Shown: piece by piece, positions 45,593 to 57,531 of the stretch | Numbering within the stretch: position 1 is the stretch's first letter | How the letters are laid out: every line of letters begins with the position of its first letter | DNA from: Alligator mississippiensis | Lineage: Eukaryota > Chordata > Crocodylia > Alligatoridae | Assembly: GCF_030867095.1 (NCBI RefSeq) | Contig: NC_081827.1 | Location: 214,515,310-214,579,309, forward strand | DNA: 64,000 nt | Reading direction: 5' to 3' | Translations under genes and position numbers: made by a program | Notes under the pieces: generated by a model | What the model was told of the DNA's origin: nothing | The model's database searches: none | Seen by the model: the letters and a program-made list of their open reading frames with translations, nothing else

Positions 45593-48500
45593 GTACAACA
45601 TTTACATCTTCACATTACTACTAAATTCAATTTTCTTTCTTCAGTTTCCTTTCATTGTCTAAAATAAATGTTTTTATTTCAGAGAAATGGTCCAGAAAAT
45701 TAAAAGAAGGTGATCTGATGATTGATAAGATTCAGGAGTACACAGCTGGTACAGTATGGGGGTTTATTTATAGCTTTTAACTTTTCTAGAATGAAATCAT
45801 GTGTTGGTAAAACAGTTAAACAGAATATTTCTAGTCTAAATGCTTTCTCCAACATAATGCGAGTTCTGCAAAACAGAAATAGCAGAAGAATTATGTTGAG
45901 AGGAATTAATATTTTAAAACTGAATTGAATACCTTTTCTCTTGTACAACATAGAGTATTTTGCCCTAACAAGAAATGAGTAGAAAATACCTTGCACTCAG
46001 TCTTACAGGAAAGGTACACAAGGTCTAGTTACTTTGGTGAAGAAACAAAAACTAACTCGCCTGTGAAAGATAACATAATTTCTGTGAGATATCTGGGCAC
46101 CGCTTCTTTCCCCATGGTCAGAGGGCACAGTGAACATGTAAATTCAGGATTACCGCATTTATTTGAATCTAAGATGACCTGGAATTCAAGACAACCTCCA
46201 ATAATAAGATTTGGTACATAGAAAACTTATGAATTTGTCATAATTTTCCATGTATAGAATCTTATTATTGGAGGGTCATCTTTTAATTCATCCCTTCCAC
46301 TGCTGCAGGGGGAGCATGCAGTGGGGAGGTCAAACAGTTTGTTTCCTGATTGTGCTTGCCCCCTACAGCCTCTGTACCTCCTTCCCCTCTCCTCCCCTTC
46401 CATCAGCCTCTGCTCCATGCTGGTAGGCTCTGTCCTCCGTTTTAGTCTGATCACTGAGCATGGGCCCAGACCAGCCTCATAGCACCTGTGTGTGCTGCTG
46501 CTACAGGGCCAGGCTGTGGCTGTGTTCAGTGCCCCAAAACTAGAATGGAGATCAAGGCTGTTGGCATACAGCAAGGGTAAGAGGGGGAGGAAGAGAGACA
46601 GGCAGGGGACCAGAGGCTGCTTGGGGGAGGGGAGGAGAGGGGGAAGAGGCGTCAGGGGGAATGGCAGGGCACACAGGTAGCAGGGTGTGGCTGGAGGCAG
46701 GGGGCAAGCAGGGGCTGGACCACCTGTTCCCCCCCCCCCCTGCCCTTGCACTCAATTTTAAGACACCCCCCCCCCCCCATGTTAAATGGGGTGGGGGGAG
46801 CACTTAATTTTAGAGTTGAGTAAATACAGTAACTCATTCATTTGAGCTTAATTATTCACCTTCAAATGTTGGAACTAAAATTTGCAACTTAATTGGCAAT
46901 TAATATCTGTACATCATGTCAGTGGAGACATCTAATGAAGCCACAGTGTTAAAATGACAGGAAGCCTAAAGCTGTGCAATTCTGTCGCTGAAAATAAGCC
47001 AACTAGAATGTGTGGATAGTCATGAGGTACCAGAATGCCTCCACTTAGAATTTTTTTGTGGCTTTTCATCTAAGCATGTAACCAGAACAGATCAGATTTT
47101 ATATTTGTACTTGATGTTCTTGGGAGAAAGTCTGCCTCCTACACACAGTATATATGTGTATAAGCGTTTCTTAGACTGGGGACTTATTTAGCTAAGCATT
47201 AATTGTAAATATTTGGGTTTACTCTTCTCACAGAAATCCTTCAAGAGAACAAATGCATTGCAGAAAAACAAGAAAACTTGGCACAAACAAAATCCAAAAT
47301 TAAGCAGGAAGAAGAACAAAGGAAAGACTTGATGGAGAGCATCAGATTGCTTAAGGAAGAGTTGATTAGAAAAAAGGAAAGTAAGTTGTAGAGCTGATAA
47401 GTCTCCAAAACACTTAAGATGTGAAATCACCTAAGTGTTTGCGGGTGGCTTTGCTTTAGAGCAATAGATGAACATACATATTTAGAGTTGGTACTTTGGT
47501 GCTGCCATGGTATAGATATTAATTATTTGGGATGCAAGGATAATGTGCTGTGTTTGAAGCATTATATATGTAAATATTCCATTATTAAGGGAACAATGAA
47601 TTGAAACAAATCCTGTAATTTCTCAATTTAATAAGCAGTATATTTTTGTAATTGGCAACTACATCAACAATGCTTTCAACAGCTGAGTATATTATAGCAA
47701 CTTTTTATTGTTAAGATAGCTTTCAGAAACAAACAGGCTAGAGTGCAAAAAGCTTGAACTGCTCAGAGTAAAATGAATAGAAATAGCATAGCTGTCAAGA
47801 ACTAGAAATTTCTTTTTTTTTTTTACCAGAGGAAAAATGCTAACAAACTCATTCTTGGCAAAATTTTCTGTTCTAAAAATTTGTTTTTAAATGCTTTCCT
47901 TTTGCTTACTGTAGCTCTTTAATACATTTTAGTTTTGTCCTCTAAAAACAAGGCCGCTAAGGAGAGGGTGGAAAGACTATGTAAATCTAAAGCACTGTTT
48001 GAAGAGCGGCTTGCATTAGAAATACGCAGAATTCATGGTAAGTTTTCCTGTCAATTTGTACTCTTTCAGTGGGATTGTTGCTGGATTAAATATGAAGATC
48101 ACCTAGTGAACACATTGTCTCCTGTTACATAAGCATAAAGGAATTTAAGCCTCACTTCAAACAAAAGTCTAAACTTACCAAACCAAGTTAAAACCCTGGA
48201 CTGTGTTGTGTTTGATCATACTGCTTCTTTTAAAGTGGATTTTTAAGTCCCTTTATAGACTTTGTTTAAATGATTCTTTATACTTTGAGTCATTTCTTAA
48301 CATACCTATTAATTGACTCACTCCAGTTCAGGGGTGGGCAAAGTCTGGACTGTGGGCTGGATTGGGCCTGCGGTGGATTCCATTTCCCAGCAGCCCCTGA
48401 CTGCATTGCTGCAGCTGGTTTCCATGAAGACCCCAGAAGCAGCAGGACTGTGACAGTGCAGGGCTAGAGAGACTGGCTTAAGCAGTGCTGGCAGGGATGG

Positions 48501-51500
48501 GGCCAGGATCTTGGGATGGTGACAGCATGGGCCAGAGCCAAGGCAGAGCTACAGTCTGCTGTGTGCAGGCAGTAGATGGTAGTTCTGCCCTGGCTTCAGA
48601 CCACCTTGTCGCCACTGCAAAATTCAGGCCCCAGAGCAGCTCCCAACCCAGCCATGTGCCTTGCCAGCGCTGCTTGGGCTGGTTTCCATGGAAACCCTAT
48701 CACTGTCACGGCCCTGCTGCTCCTGGGGTCTCCATGGAAACCAGCCACAGTGATGCAGGCAGGGGCTCCTGTGAGTCTGGCCACCGGCCCAATCCACCAT
48801 TTTCCCCATCTCTGCTCTAGTCCATTGGTGCCCAACATTTTTTGCCTAGTGGTCCACACTGGCAGTGCTCAGTCCGTCAGCAGTCCGATCCAGCCAGTGG
48901 TCTTGATACAATGCAAGCACTATCTGGCTGCGGGGGTGGCAGACAGGCTGGCCCTGTACAGAGAAAAGGGACATGGCCTAGCTGTGTGAGGAGGTGTAGC
49001 CAGGCCCTGACTCAGCCTCATGAGGGAGAGGGGGCATAGCCCACCCCCAGTGAGAAGGAAGAGGGTGTGGCTAGGCCTGAGCAAGGTGTGGGCATGGCCT
49101 GACCCCAACCTGGCACTGTGCAGAGTGCAGGGGGCCTGGTCTCAATCCAGAAGCAGAGGTTAAAGAGGGGGGCGTGGCCTGGTCCTACAGTGGAAGGGTG
49201 CATAGCTTGGCTTCAGCAGCTGTGCAAGGAATGGGGTTTAGGGATTTGGCAGGGGGGAGGGTGGCTGTATTAATGGCCACTGCTGCCCAGCTGCCTAATT
49301 TCTGGACCCATGGGGAGCTCTGCAAGCCAGATATGCTAGCCCTTTGGATCACATTTGGTCAGGTCAATTTCCCTGACAAGTTAGACACCATCATTCTCAT
49401 CAGTAGAGAGAAAGATGGTTTATTAAAAAGTTGCATCTTGTGTATGTATATATGGTTAAACTCTCTGCTGTAGTATATTGACATGATTATGTATGTGTTT
49501 TGCTCAATCAAATATTCAGTGTGAAAGAAGTGTGTTGCCACTGTATATTGCAAATGACAGATTTTATCTCCCTGCCATAAAGTCTTACTGCTTCTGGCCA
49601 CAAAGGTGCAATAAGATAAACAGCTATAAAACTTTCTGACAAAATAGTATTTACTGACTAAAATCTTTAAAGATTGGTAGAAATAAATAATTTAGATCAT
49701 ATAAATTAAAATGGATTTATACTAATACAACAGTAGTTTTATTTTGTGGTCTCACTCAAGCTGTACTTAACTGTCAAATAGGTAGAGGGGTATGCAAGTA
49801 CTTCAGGCTCCAAATCTTATTTTCTGTTTTAAAAAATGAGAGAGAGGTGGTCAGATTCACTAAACGTGTCACTATTTTCAAAAATACATTTTAATTACTG
49901 ACTTTGAACCACAGCTTACTCAATTGACCATCACTTAGTCTGATAAGGCAAGGTAATGGTTTGGCAGAAATCTTTTTCTCTTCTTGCTTTTAGGTGAACA
50001 ATTGCAGTTCATATTCCGATGCATTGACCACAAAGATCCTGACAAGCCTTTCATATTCACTCTTTCCGTAAATGAGCAGGGAGAATATGAAGGTATGTGT
50101 TGATTTCAGCTAATCATTTTGTTTGCTTTTTAAATCGCTTTGCTTCTCATATGAAACGTTGTGAAATATACTTGGACATCTGTATGCTCACACTCTAGCA
50201 CATTTAAATGAGTTAAAAAACTTCTGACTAGGCCTACAGATTACACCCAAAAAGTACCTTTCTTGTCCCCCCATTTCCTTTATTTTACTGGAAGTTTTCT
50301 TTCCCCTCCCCCTGCTGAAAATTCAAGCCTTTTCTGAGATCACCCAACCCAACTGTCTTCTTCATTAAGAGTTCATTGCTGCTTCTTTCCTTCCCTACCC
50401 AAAAGTCCTTGAGAATTAGTCTTTTATCCTCTTCTCCTTAAAGAATAATTCTGACATCTAGCTTTTAAGCAGTTGTTGCTGCTTACCCTGTATGCATAGG
50501 TTGTGGTAGTTGATGGAGGATTAAGTGTCTTTGTACCCTCAGGCTTTCTATACCACCATCACCTGTATGTGTCCATGAGAGACAGAAAAGATGGCTCTTT
50601 TATTCAGCCTAACTTACTGGCCAATGAGACAGGTGAAGGAAAGCTCTGAGGCACAGTCTGGATGCATTTTTCAGTCCTAGCTACTGTCTGTCCCCAGCCT
50701 TACAGAGTATAAAACCCAACACACACAGAAGTTTTGCTTATGAATGTAAAGGTACAATTCTTTACCAGTGCTTGGAGACGACCTAAATAGTGCTCTAAGC
50801 CTACTTATTTTCCCTTTTCAACTTTCCATAGGATGGCAAAACACAGAAAGATGTAGCCAGGATTAATAACAAATAGTTACAAATTAGAATTTTCCCTTGG
50901 CGCTGCCTTCCACACAACATGCATAAACCCTAGACTTGCTAGTTTCCTAAGAGTACATTTTTATTAAAAAGCAGAGAATAAGGGCCAAATTCTGTCTTGC
51001 CTTTTGTGCAAAAATGCTGGCATATATTCATTTGGCCTTAAATATCACTTTAAACAAATAGTGTTTGAATAGAAAAAATGAGGATGTTACTGTGTAATGG
51101 CTGTGTACAAGATGGGTGAATTAAAGTTTCCCCAGCTAAGGAAACAGCATTTTCTCAGAGTTTAGAAGCTGCTTTTTCCACTCAGAAGTGATTACTCCAC
51201 TTTGCTTGAAGTTAATTGTCATAGTGTTCAAGAAAATGCCACACATCCCTCTGTATTTAATAATAAGGGATTTCTATTTTCAGTTTCAAATCTAAACTGC
51301 TCTCTTCCAAAATGTCTTGTAATCTTTCTCTCCTCCCCTACTACTCAACCTCTGTCTTTTGCTGAGCTACATCAGTCCACACACCTGCAGAGCAGCAGAA
51401 ATGCTCAGGAATACATTGAAGGTTTTGAGTCAGGCAAGAAGTGCTGTGACAATCCAAGTAGCAGCAAAAGCAGTGGTACAAGGGGAAGAAGTAGGCACGA

Positions 51501-51895
51501 AAAAAGTGTGTCCTTGGACAAGGCCCCACTTTTTCCTTGCTAAAGGTTATTCTCTGGAAGTTTTAGACTTAAAATGGACAAACACTGTACTTGCAAAGGT
51601 AAAGAAAATGGTTAGGATGTTACTAAGACTTATCCAAATCTGAAAAAGAGACATTGTGAAATAATTGAGTCAAACTTTTCTTCTGGGTGAAAAATCTTGA
51701 GACTAAGGGATCAGTGTATGAATGGCTGCCTCCTTTTAAAATTAAAGTTTTCACATGTATTTTCTTCTAGTGGTATCCTGTTTTCCTCCACTGGACTGCA
51801 TGGCAGACCTCCAGTTAAAAGTGAGAGAAACCAACAACTTCTCTGCATTTGTTGCCAATGTCAGAAAAGCTTTCACAGCTTTATCATATAAGTAA
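45439..51895 (+). CDS. SPC25: SPC25, NDC80 kinetochore complex subunit, complete coding sequence
   Basis: Six coding exons, 45439-45592, 45683-45748, 47234-47380, 47933-48037, 49994-50092 and 51771-51895, sum to 696 nt, i.e. 231 residues plus stop (human 224). Every junction is phase 1 with gt/ag. Residues 1-51 match the human start ([19 protein letters not shown] against EDELALFDKSINEFWNKFK); about 52-150 form a K/E/Q-rich coiled coil; from about 157 the globular C-terminal domain runs [12 protein letters not shown] to [17 protein letters not shown]. Spc25 pairs with Spc24 at the centromere-proximal end of the NDC80 complex, which ties kinetochores to microtubules. The C-terminal domain is the kinetochore-binding part. 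The upstream CpG island has cell-cycle promoter features. Confidence 0.96.
45683..45748 (+). CDS. SPC25: SPC25 coding exon 2
   Basis: 66 nt, acceptor tttcag, donor GCTG|gtacag. It encodes [22 protein letters not shown], the start of the coiled coil. Confidence 0.93.
46151..46835. mobile_element. DNA transposon with TACYGYATTTA ends in SPC25 intron
   Basis: Left end attaccgcatttatttgaat and right end gagtaaatacagtaact are inverted copies. A second inverted match lies inside (cctccaataataagat against atcttattattggagg at 46195-46275). GC-rich middle with C and G runs near 46732 and 46768. Long open frames here are composition artefacts. Family uncertain. Confidence 0.6.
47234..47380 (+). CDS. 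SPC25: SPC25 coding exon 3 (coiled coil)
   Basis: 147 nt, acceptor ctcacag, donor GGAAA|gtaagt. It encodes [17 protein letters not shown] to [11 protein letters not shown], all heptad-like and charged. Confidence 0.95.
47933..48037 (+). CDS. SPC25: SPC25 coding exon 4
   Basis: 105 nt, acceptor cattttag, donor CATG|gtaagt. It encodes [15 protein letters not shown] to [11 protein letters not shown], matching human ERLKRLQ...LGLEIRKIYG at the end of the coiled coil. Confidence 0.96.
48329..48814. mobile_element. hAT-type element in SPC25 intron
   Basis: Left end CAGGGGTGGGCAAAGTCTGG, right end ATTTTCCCCATCTCTG. Flanking 8-mers ctccagtt (48321-48328) and ctctagtc (48815-48822) agree at six of eight positions. 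GC-rich, non-coding. Two internal blocks, one inverted to the other (ggtttccatg and tggaaacc motifs). Confidence 0.7.
48823..49375. mobile_element. Second hAT-like GC-rich element adjoining
   Basis: Starts cattggtgcccaacattttt, a decayed hAT end, directly next to the previous element. The right end is probably near atttggtcaggtcaatttcc but not clear. Confidence 0.4.
49994..50092 (+). CDS. SPC25: SPC25 coding exon 5 (globular domain)
   Basis: 99 nt, acceptor cttttag, donor GAAG|gtatgt. It encodes [20 protein letters not shown] then [13 protein letters not shown], the first strands of the C-terminal RWD-like fold. Confidence 0.96.
50093..51770 (+). other. SPC25: SPC25 last intron
   Basis: 1.7-kb intron. 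A spliceable-looking open frame at 51202-51543 matches nothing I know. No repeats recognised. Confidence 0.6.
51771..51895 (+). CDS. SPC25: SPC25 last coding exon
   Basis: Acceptor ttcttctag. It encodes [18 protein letters not shown] then [19 protein letters not shown] and LSYK with stop TAA at 51893-51895. Human has [20 protein letters not shown]. Confidence 0.96.
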
Positions 51896-52035
51896 TCTGT
51901 AACTGTATATATGTGCAAAACTGGCTTTATATCTCTCTTCCTGTCCCTGGGAGCATTCACAATTTTTTCCTGTTTCCATTAACCTAAAAGGAGAGCAAAT
52001 ATGCTTATACATGGTTTTTAATATTCTCTTTTCTA

Positions 52036-52041
52036 AATAAA
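52036..52041 (+). terminator. SPC25: SPC25 poly(A) signal
   Basis: AATAAA 141 nt after the stop codon, followed by an A/T-rich cleavage region. Gives a short 3'UTR ending near 52060. Confidence 0.7.
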
Positions 52042-52149
52042 GAAAAAAATGTTTTTGTAAATTATCCTTACCTAAAGGCATGTTGGTATTATTTCAAAAA
52101 CAATGTAGTCTAGCAAATAGACTACATTCTTCTGGGGGAGACCTTGTTT

Positions 52150-53015
52150 CCCCTAGCGTGCCCTGGGATAACAAGGAATAACGGCCACAAGTTGTTGGAG
52201 AGTAGGTTTAGATTAGACATGCATAGGAACTACTTCACAGTTAGGGCGGCTAGGATCTGGAACCAGCTTCCAAGGGAAGTGGTGCTGGCTCCTACCCTGT
52301 GGGTCTTTAAGAAGTGGCTCGATGCCTACCTGGCTGGGGTCACTTGAGCCCAGTTTCCCTCCTGCCTGTCACAACCCAGTGATTTTGGTGCCTCGGCACG
52401 ATGGAATTTTCCTGCCACATGAGAGCCTCTTGCAAAGCAAAGGTTTTCTGTTGCAGCAGAGAAACCCCGGTGCAAGAGAGTTCCCGCCATTCGAATGCAA
52501 ATTTGTGTATGCTATTGGCCAGTTCTAAATTATTCCTACGTGGCGGCTAGTAATTGGCTTTCTAGCCGTTTAAAATTTTGTGCGACTTCTGCCCAAGTCG
52601 GAGAACTTTGAGCACGCTGCAGAGTGCTTCTAAAAGAGATCTGACTTGCGGCTGAGCTGATTGATAGACTGATCACTTATCGATTCTTCTCCCCGTCGCC
52701 GAGCGCAATCCCAGACGTACCCTTTCCCTGCCGGCTTGATTTGTGGACGGATGAGCTAGCCTGAGCCCTGCCAGCTGGAACAACTAACATAGTTGTTCAG
52801 ATGACCGGACCGTCTGCGTCGCAGCTACAAGCGGCATAAGCAAAGTTTTGCAACCATTAAGCTTTGTATGCCTCTCTATTCACCAGCCCGCCCAACGAAC
52901 GAATAATTATTAAATCACCTGGAGTCGGCTCTGGCTGTCCGAGACACTGCCTAGGCAGGGGGTTGGACTTGGAGATCTACAAGGTCCCTTCCGACCAAAT
53001 CTGTTTGCTTATTTG
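52150..53015 (+). mobile_element. Old CR1 3' end, split by a solo LTR
   Basis: 52150-52361 encodes the CR1 C-terminus ([18 protein letters not shown] to LDAYLAGVT). The non-coding 3' end resumes at 52952 (taggcagggggttggactt). More diverged than the young copies, so older. Confidence 0.88.
52367..52946 (+). mobile_element. Solo LTR of an endogenous retrovirus
   Basis: 580 bp beginning TGTCACAACC and ending CCGAGACA, flanked by identical 5-bp duplications ctgcc (52362-52366 and 52947-52951). Removing it restores the CR1 sequence on either side. The 5-bp duplication, TG..CA ends and an AATAA-rich stretch near the 3' end fit a retroviral LTR left by recombination between the two LTRs. Family not determined. 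Confidence 0.85.
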
Positions 53016-53103
53016 CTTTTAAAATACTTCCTTAGTTAAATGCCTTTAGACATGTAGCATGGATTCAGTAGAACATAGCTAAGTTTGTCTTGTATTTTAG
53101 ATA

Positions 53104-53406
53104 GGGTGCCCATACGGGACACTGTGAAGTCTGGCACACTACCCATCCCTCTGCAGGTTGCAGGGCGTCAATGGCTTGTTAATGATCCATTGTTCTTTAC
53201 TTCAAAGGTGTTAACAATCACATGTGAAGTATCAATTAGTGCTAATGGCCATTCCACTAATCAGGCTAACCTATTTTAGGGCAACTTGGCTGTTTGGTAG
53301 GGGTTCTGATTTCACTGCTGCTCTGCCCCTGCACCTGCAACACTTGTTTTAATTTTCAGTGGTCGGCCAGGACCTGCCTCAGAAATCTGGGACACGTGGT
53401 CACCTT
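53104..53406. mobile_element. MITE (family E), second copy, inverted
   Basis: Left end GGGTGCCCATACGGGAC, right end CTGGGACACGTGGTCACC. Interior (aatggcc attccactaatc, taatgatcc) is the reverse complement of the 35424-35795 copy. Confidence 0.7.
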
Positions 53407-53633
53407 CTTTTTAGAGGCTCACCAAAAGAATCACAATGTAGCTATTAACAATGAGATGATATTTCTGTTCAGAAAGTCACCCAGAAAAAGAAGAGATGCA
53501 CAACTAACTGCCACTTTTCTTTTAAGACTTGCAACAAGAACAAGTTTCACCTGATGAAGATCCTAAGTGTGTTGTGATAAAGATTTCACAAAACAGTCAA
53601 GTTGCACAAACGGTTGCATAGGGCAGATTGTTT

Positions 53634-53955
53634 ATACCATATTTTCTTGCAAAATACCTACACCTTCCAGCAGGTGAGCAGGCTCAATATAGCTACATGG
53701 GGTTGAGATCAGGGCCAGCATGGAGTACCCAGCTTGGTATGTAGCCTCTTTCTCCCAAGCCCCTGGCCCATGTGCAGTCCCCCAGACCTGGCTTGCAGCT
53801 TACAAAGCCCCCAGACCTGGTGTGCAGCCCCAAAGATCCCAGACCTCAACCACTTACCATACTCTGAGGTATGGTCTTTGTTCCTTCTTGGGATCTTCCA
53901 AAAATATGGTGCATGTTATATTTGGAGGCATGTTATATGCAAGAAACTACTGTAA
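53634..53955. mobile_element. DNA transposon with TACCATATTTTCTTGCA ends
   Basis: Left end ataccatattttcttgcaaa and right end atgcaagaaactactgta are inverted copies with decay. Non-coding body. Confidence 0.5.
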
Positions 53956-55265
53956 TCTGTCTGTATGGTAGGCAGATCCATGTTTATAACAAACTGAGCA
54001 TTTTTAAAAAAAGCCTTTTTTTCTATGTGAATGTTGAACCTATGGAAATAGGAAATGTCTATATCAACCAGGTGATATTTTCTCTAGGAATCAGTATCTT
54101 ACTTTTAATATAGTAGTAATACTTATATTAATACAACTAGATGACAAATGTTTTGTGTGCCAGTACAGCATGTCCTACTTTTTTAATAGATCTTCCTTTG
54201 CCCTCATGAGAGTTGCATTCTCAGTAGAATAGAAATTACTTTTAAATAGATTAAAACAGGGAACTAGATTCTGAAAAAGAAGGAAGAGCTTAATAACCTT
54301 TTAGCAAACTTACCTCCTCACCCCTTTTTAGCCTTTAGCTGGATTTATTGGCCCTTGGATTTGTAAAATGTACAGTTAGCAGCACTTTCCATATAGCGGA
54401 ACGAAAACCCATACAAGTGCAGGGAAGTTCATTGAGTTAATAACTAGCATGCTGTATGGACATGGCAACTTTGTAAGTATTTGTATAGTGGAAAGGCATT
54501 GTCCCAGTTTTTTATATGAATTTTTAGAACAGGTAGAGGTAAAAGACTAATTTGGTAACTTGTATTTCAACTAGTGGGGGAAGACAGAAGATTAAATAGT
54601 GGTTCATGTAACTTAAGTAAAGTTCTTACAGTAACTTGCAGTGAACAGAGGACCAGATCAAACGTCCAGGTAATTAAAGGGACATTGGATCTGGTTCAAA
54701 CTATTGTGGGGACCTGGAAAAACATGAAACAAATAAGATGAGCAGAGAACAGTTGTATAGTTTCCTCCATACCTTTCCTTTTACCCTAAAAACCATCATA
54801 ATGTCTAGAAGGCTTTTGTGAAAGATGTCTATAGAATTTTTGATGAGTTAAGCATTAATCCAGTCTATTGCAAGACATGAACATTATCCATGGTCTAGCT
54901 TTATAACAGGAATGCATTTAAGAATTTCCTTTTCTTATTACACTCTCTGGAGGCACACACGTGAGGACTGAACAAGTAATATTGGTATACAATATCTGTA
55001 AGACATTTATGAGAACAGGGTAAAAATCACTTTTGCATATACTGCTTATTTTATCACAGAAGGTTTAAAAGTCATGGTTGATTTAGGTCCAAAATGTAGG
55101 TCTCGTGTGGGGGGGTATTATAAAAGCTAATAAATGAAGTTGTTACTGAATTAAAACAATCCACATGCAATTAATATTTTTTGTTTGAATTCTACATTCG
55201 GGTGGCTTTTGTGACCAACTCTGGCAGCATTCTTATATTGTTTGAGAACTGAAAAATGAAACCAT
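53956..55265. other. Intergenic, nothing recognised
   Basis: AT-rich sequence without clear repeats or exons. Confidence 0.5.
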
Positions 55266-55269
55266 GACT

Positions 55270-57531
55270 ACTATTCCATGCTGCTCATTACTGTCAAGTG
55301 GAAAGAGGCCTGGTTAGGAGCAGATGCATCATGGAGATCAACATGTGGCTGCATCGATGGTGTCACCAGCAGGGCTTTGGCTTCTTTGACAAATGGGTGG
55401 TGTCTTGAAGATGGACTCCTGGAAAGAGATGGGGTCTGCCTGACTGAGGGGAAAGGCTTGCTACCCTGGGGGGAGGGCTTTAAAGTAGTTCCACCAGAGG
55501 ACTGACACAAAAGCCCAGAGGTAAGTAAAGATTCTGCAGATCTGGACAAAAATTTAGTAAGGAGAAGCAATAACTGAAGCCTTAGCAATGTTCTCCTGTG
55601 GAGGATAGGACAGTCAGCTAGATACTTGAAATGTTTCTAGACTAATGTGAGAGGTATGGGGAATAAATAGAAAGAACCAGAGGTCCTAGAACAAGCGCAG
55701 AATTATGAAGAAATTGGGATTATGGAGACATGGTGGTATAATTTATATGACTGGAGTATGGTTATGGATAGTTACAGGTTTAGGAAGAACAGGCAGGGGG
55801 AAAAAAGGAAGTGTTATCATATACATACACATCACCTGTGAGAGAGAGAGGGGATTCACACTTGTGTGTTCTGAGGTGTAGAACAAAGTGGAAGACAGGC
55901 CTGTTGAAAATCCACTGTGTTGAGAGCGGACTAGCAGGTGGGATGTCATGGTAAGTGTCTGCTATAGGCCACCAAACCAGGAAGAGGAGGTGGATGAGGC
56001 CTTTAAACAAGTGACAGAAGCTTCCAAATTGCAGGACTTTAAGGTTCTCATGGGAGGGAAACACAGCAGTGCAGTTTTATCAAATTCTTAGAGTGTGTTG
56101 GGGATAACTTTGATACAGATAGTAGAAAGGCCAACTAGTGGGGGGAGCTCTTCACACACTGCTCACAAACAGGGAGGAATTAGTTGAGAATGTGAAGGTG
56201 GAAGGTAACTTGGTTGACACTGGGCATGTCTACACAAGCTGCTTAACGTCCAGTAGACTTAATTCTATTGCACACTAGCACATCACGAAAAAAGCTGTGC
56301 TAATGTGTGGTAGACTTAGTCTACTGTGCATTAAGTGACATGAAAAGACCATGTGCCGTTGCTACCACACAGTAGTGCCAGCTACTGTTAATTTAGTTAG
56401 TACTTCATATTAGAGATACTAAACTTAATGCTTAGTACTGATAGTGCATTAATGCATGTGTAGATTTGCCCACTGACCACAAAATGATAGAGTCTAAGAT
56501 TCTAAGGGGAGGAAGGGAAGATCTGTAGAATAAGGACACTGGACTTCAGAAAAGTAGATTTTAACAACCTTGGGGAACTGGTGGGCAGAATCCCATAGGA
56601 GAAACGTCAGGGGTAAAAGGAGCCCAGGACAGCTGTCTGTACTTTACAGAGGCCCCTTTAAGGGCACAGGAGCAGGTTATCCCAATGTGACAGAACAATG
56701 GGAAGTGCAACAGAAGGCCAGCCTGGTTAGTAGTGCCTACTAATCTCTTCAATGAGCTGAAATTCTAAAAGGAATCCTATAAAAAGTGGAAACTTGATTG
56801 TAGTACTAGGGAAGAATATAAGAGCATCACATAGGCATGCAGGAAGAAAATTAGGAAAGCCAGGGCACAACTTGAGATGCAGCTGGCAAGGGATATAAAA
56901 GGCAATATAAAAAGGTTCTACAAGTATGTCAAAAGAGGACAACCAGAGAAGCCATAGGTCCTTTATGGAATGCAGATGGCAATCAAGTTACAGATGATAC
57001 AGAGAAGGCTGAAGTAAAAAAGGCAGCAAAGACTTCAGTCTTCACAAATAGGGGCAGCTACCAGATAATGAATGCAGTTGGCAACAAAGATGGGGAAGGA
57101 GAGAAAAAGCCTAGGGTAGCAGAAGAATGCATTGGGGATTGCTACAGTGGCAACAGACATTGTGCAAAAGCCAAGCAAATAAATGTCTATGACCTTTGTT
57201 GTGCTACAGATGCCCAGAATTTGTGGCTGCAGCAAAGATGCTATTAATTTGTGCTGTTATTTAGTGGTGGATGTCTTATTTGCTTTGTGATGGGAGAGTA
57301 TTCTAAAGCCAACCAGGCAGAGGAAATTTAGGTTGGAAATTAGGAGGACCTTTCTGGTTATAAGGGTGGTCAAGCACTGGAACTGACATCTCCATCCCTG
57401 GAAATGTTCAAGAGTAGGTTGGACAGTCACTTGCCTGGGATATTCTAGTCACGGGTAATCCTGCCTCGAGCACGGGACTAAACTAGAAGAGCTCATGAGG
57501 TCTCTTCCAACTCTGCTTTCCTATGATCTTA
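55270..57531 (+). mobile_element. Old CR1 LINE, internally deleted and split by a MITE
   Basis: Order on the plus strand: ORF1 esterase end (INMWLHRWCHQQGFGFF and DGVCLT near 55340-55440), ORF2 endonuclease start (ATGTTTCTAGACTAATGTG region 55630) and CYRPPNQEEEVDEAF near 55960. A MITE follows at 56221-56472, then the endonuclease-reverse transcriptase linker to about 57110. The 3' end lies at 57300-57531 (ttggacagtcacttgcctgg, tcttccaactctg, cctatgatctta). Most of the reverse transcriptase is missing. Many stops and shifts: old. Confidence 0.8.
56221..56472. mobile_element. MITE (family A), second copy, inside old CR1
   Basis: Ends tgggcatgtctacaca and tgtgtagatttgccca. The interior parallels 21382-21638 (taattctatt, gtgctaatgtg, gtagtgccagct). 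Younger than the CR1 it interrupts. Confidence 0.8.

Noticed and set aside
46227-46751. 174-codon minus-strand frame
   Set aside because: Falls within a DNA transposon in an SPC25 intron, proline/leucine-rich low-complexity translation.
51202-51543. 113-codon plus-strand frame in the last SPC25 intron
   Set aside because: No recognisable domain, no match to SPC25 isoforms known to me, ordinary intronic composition.
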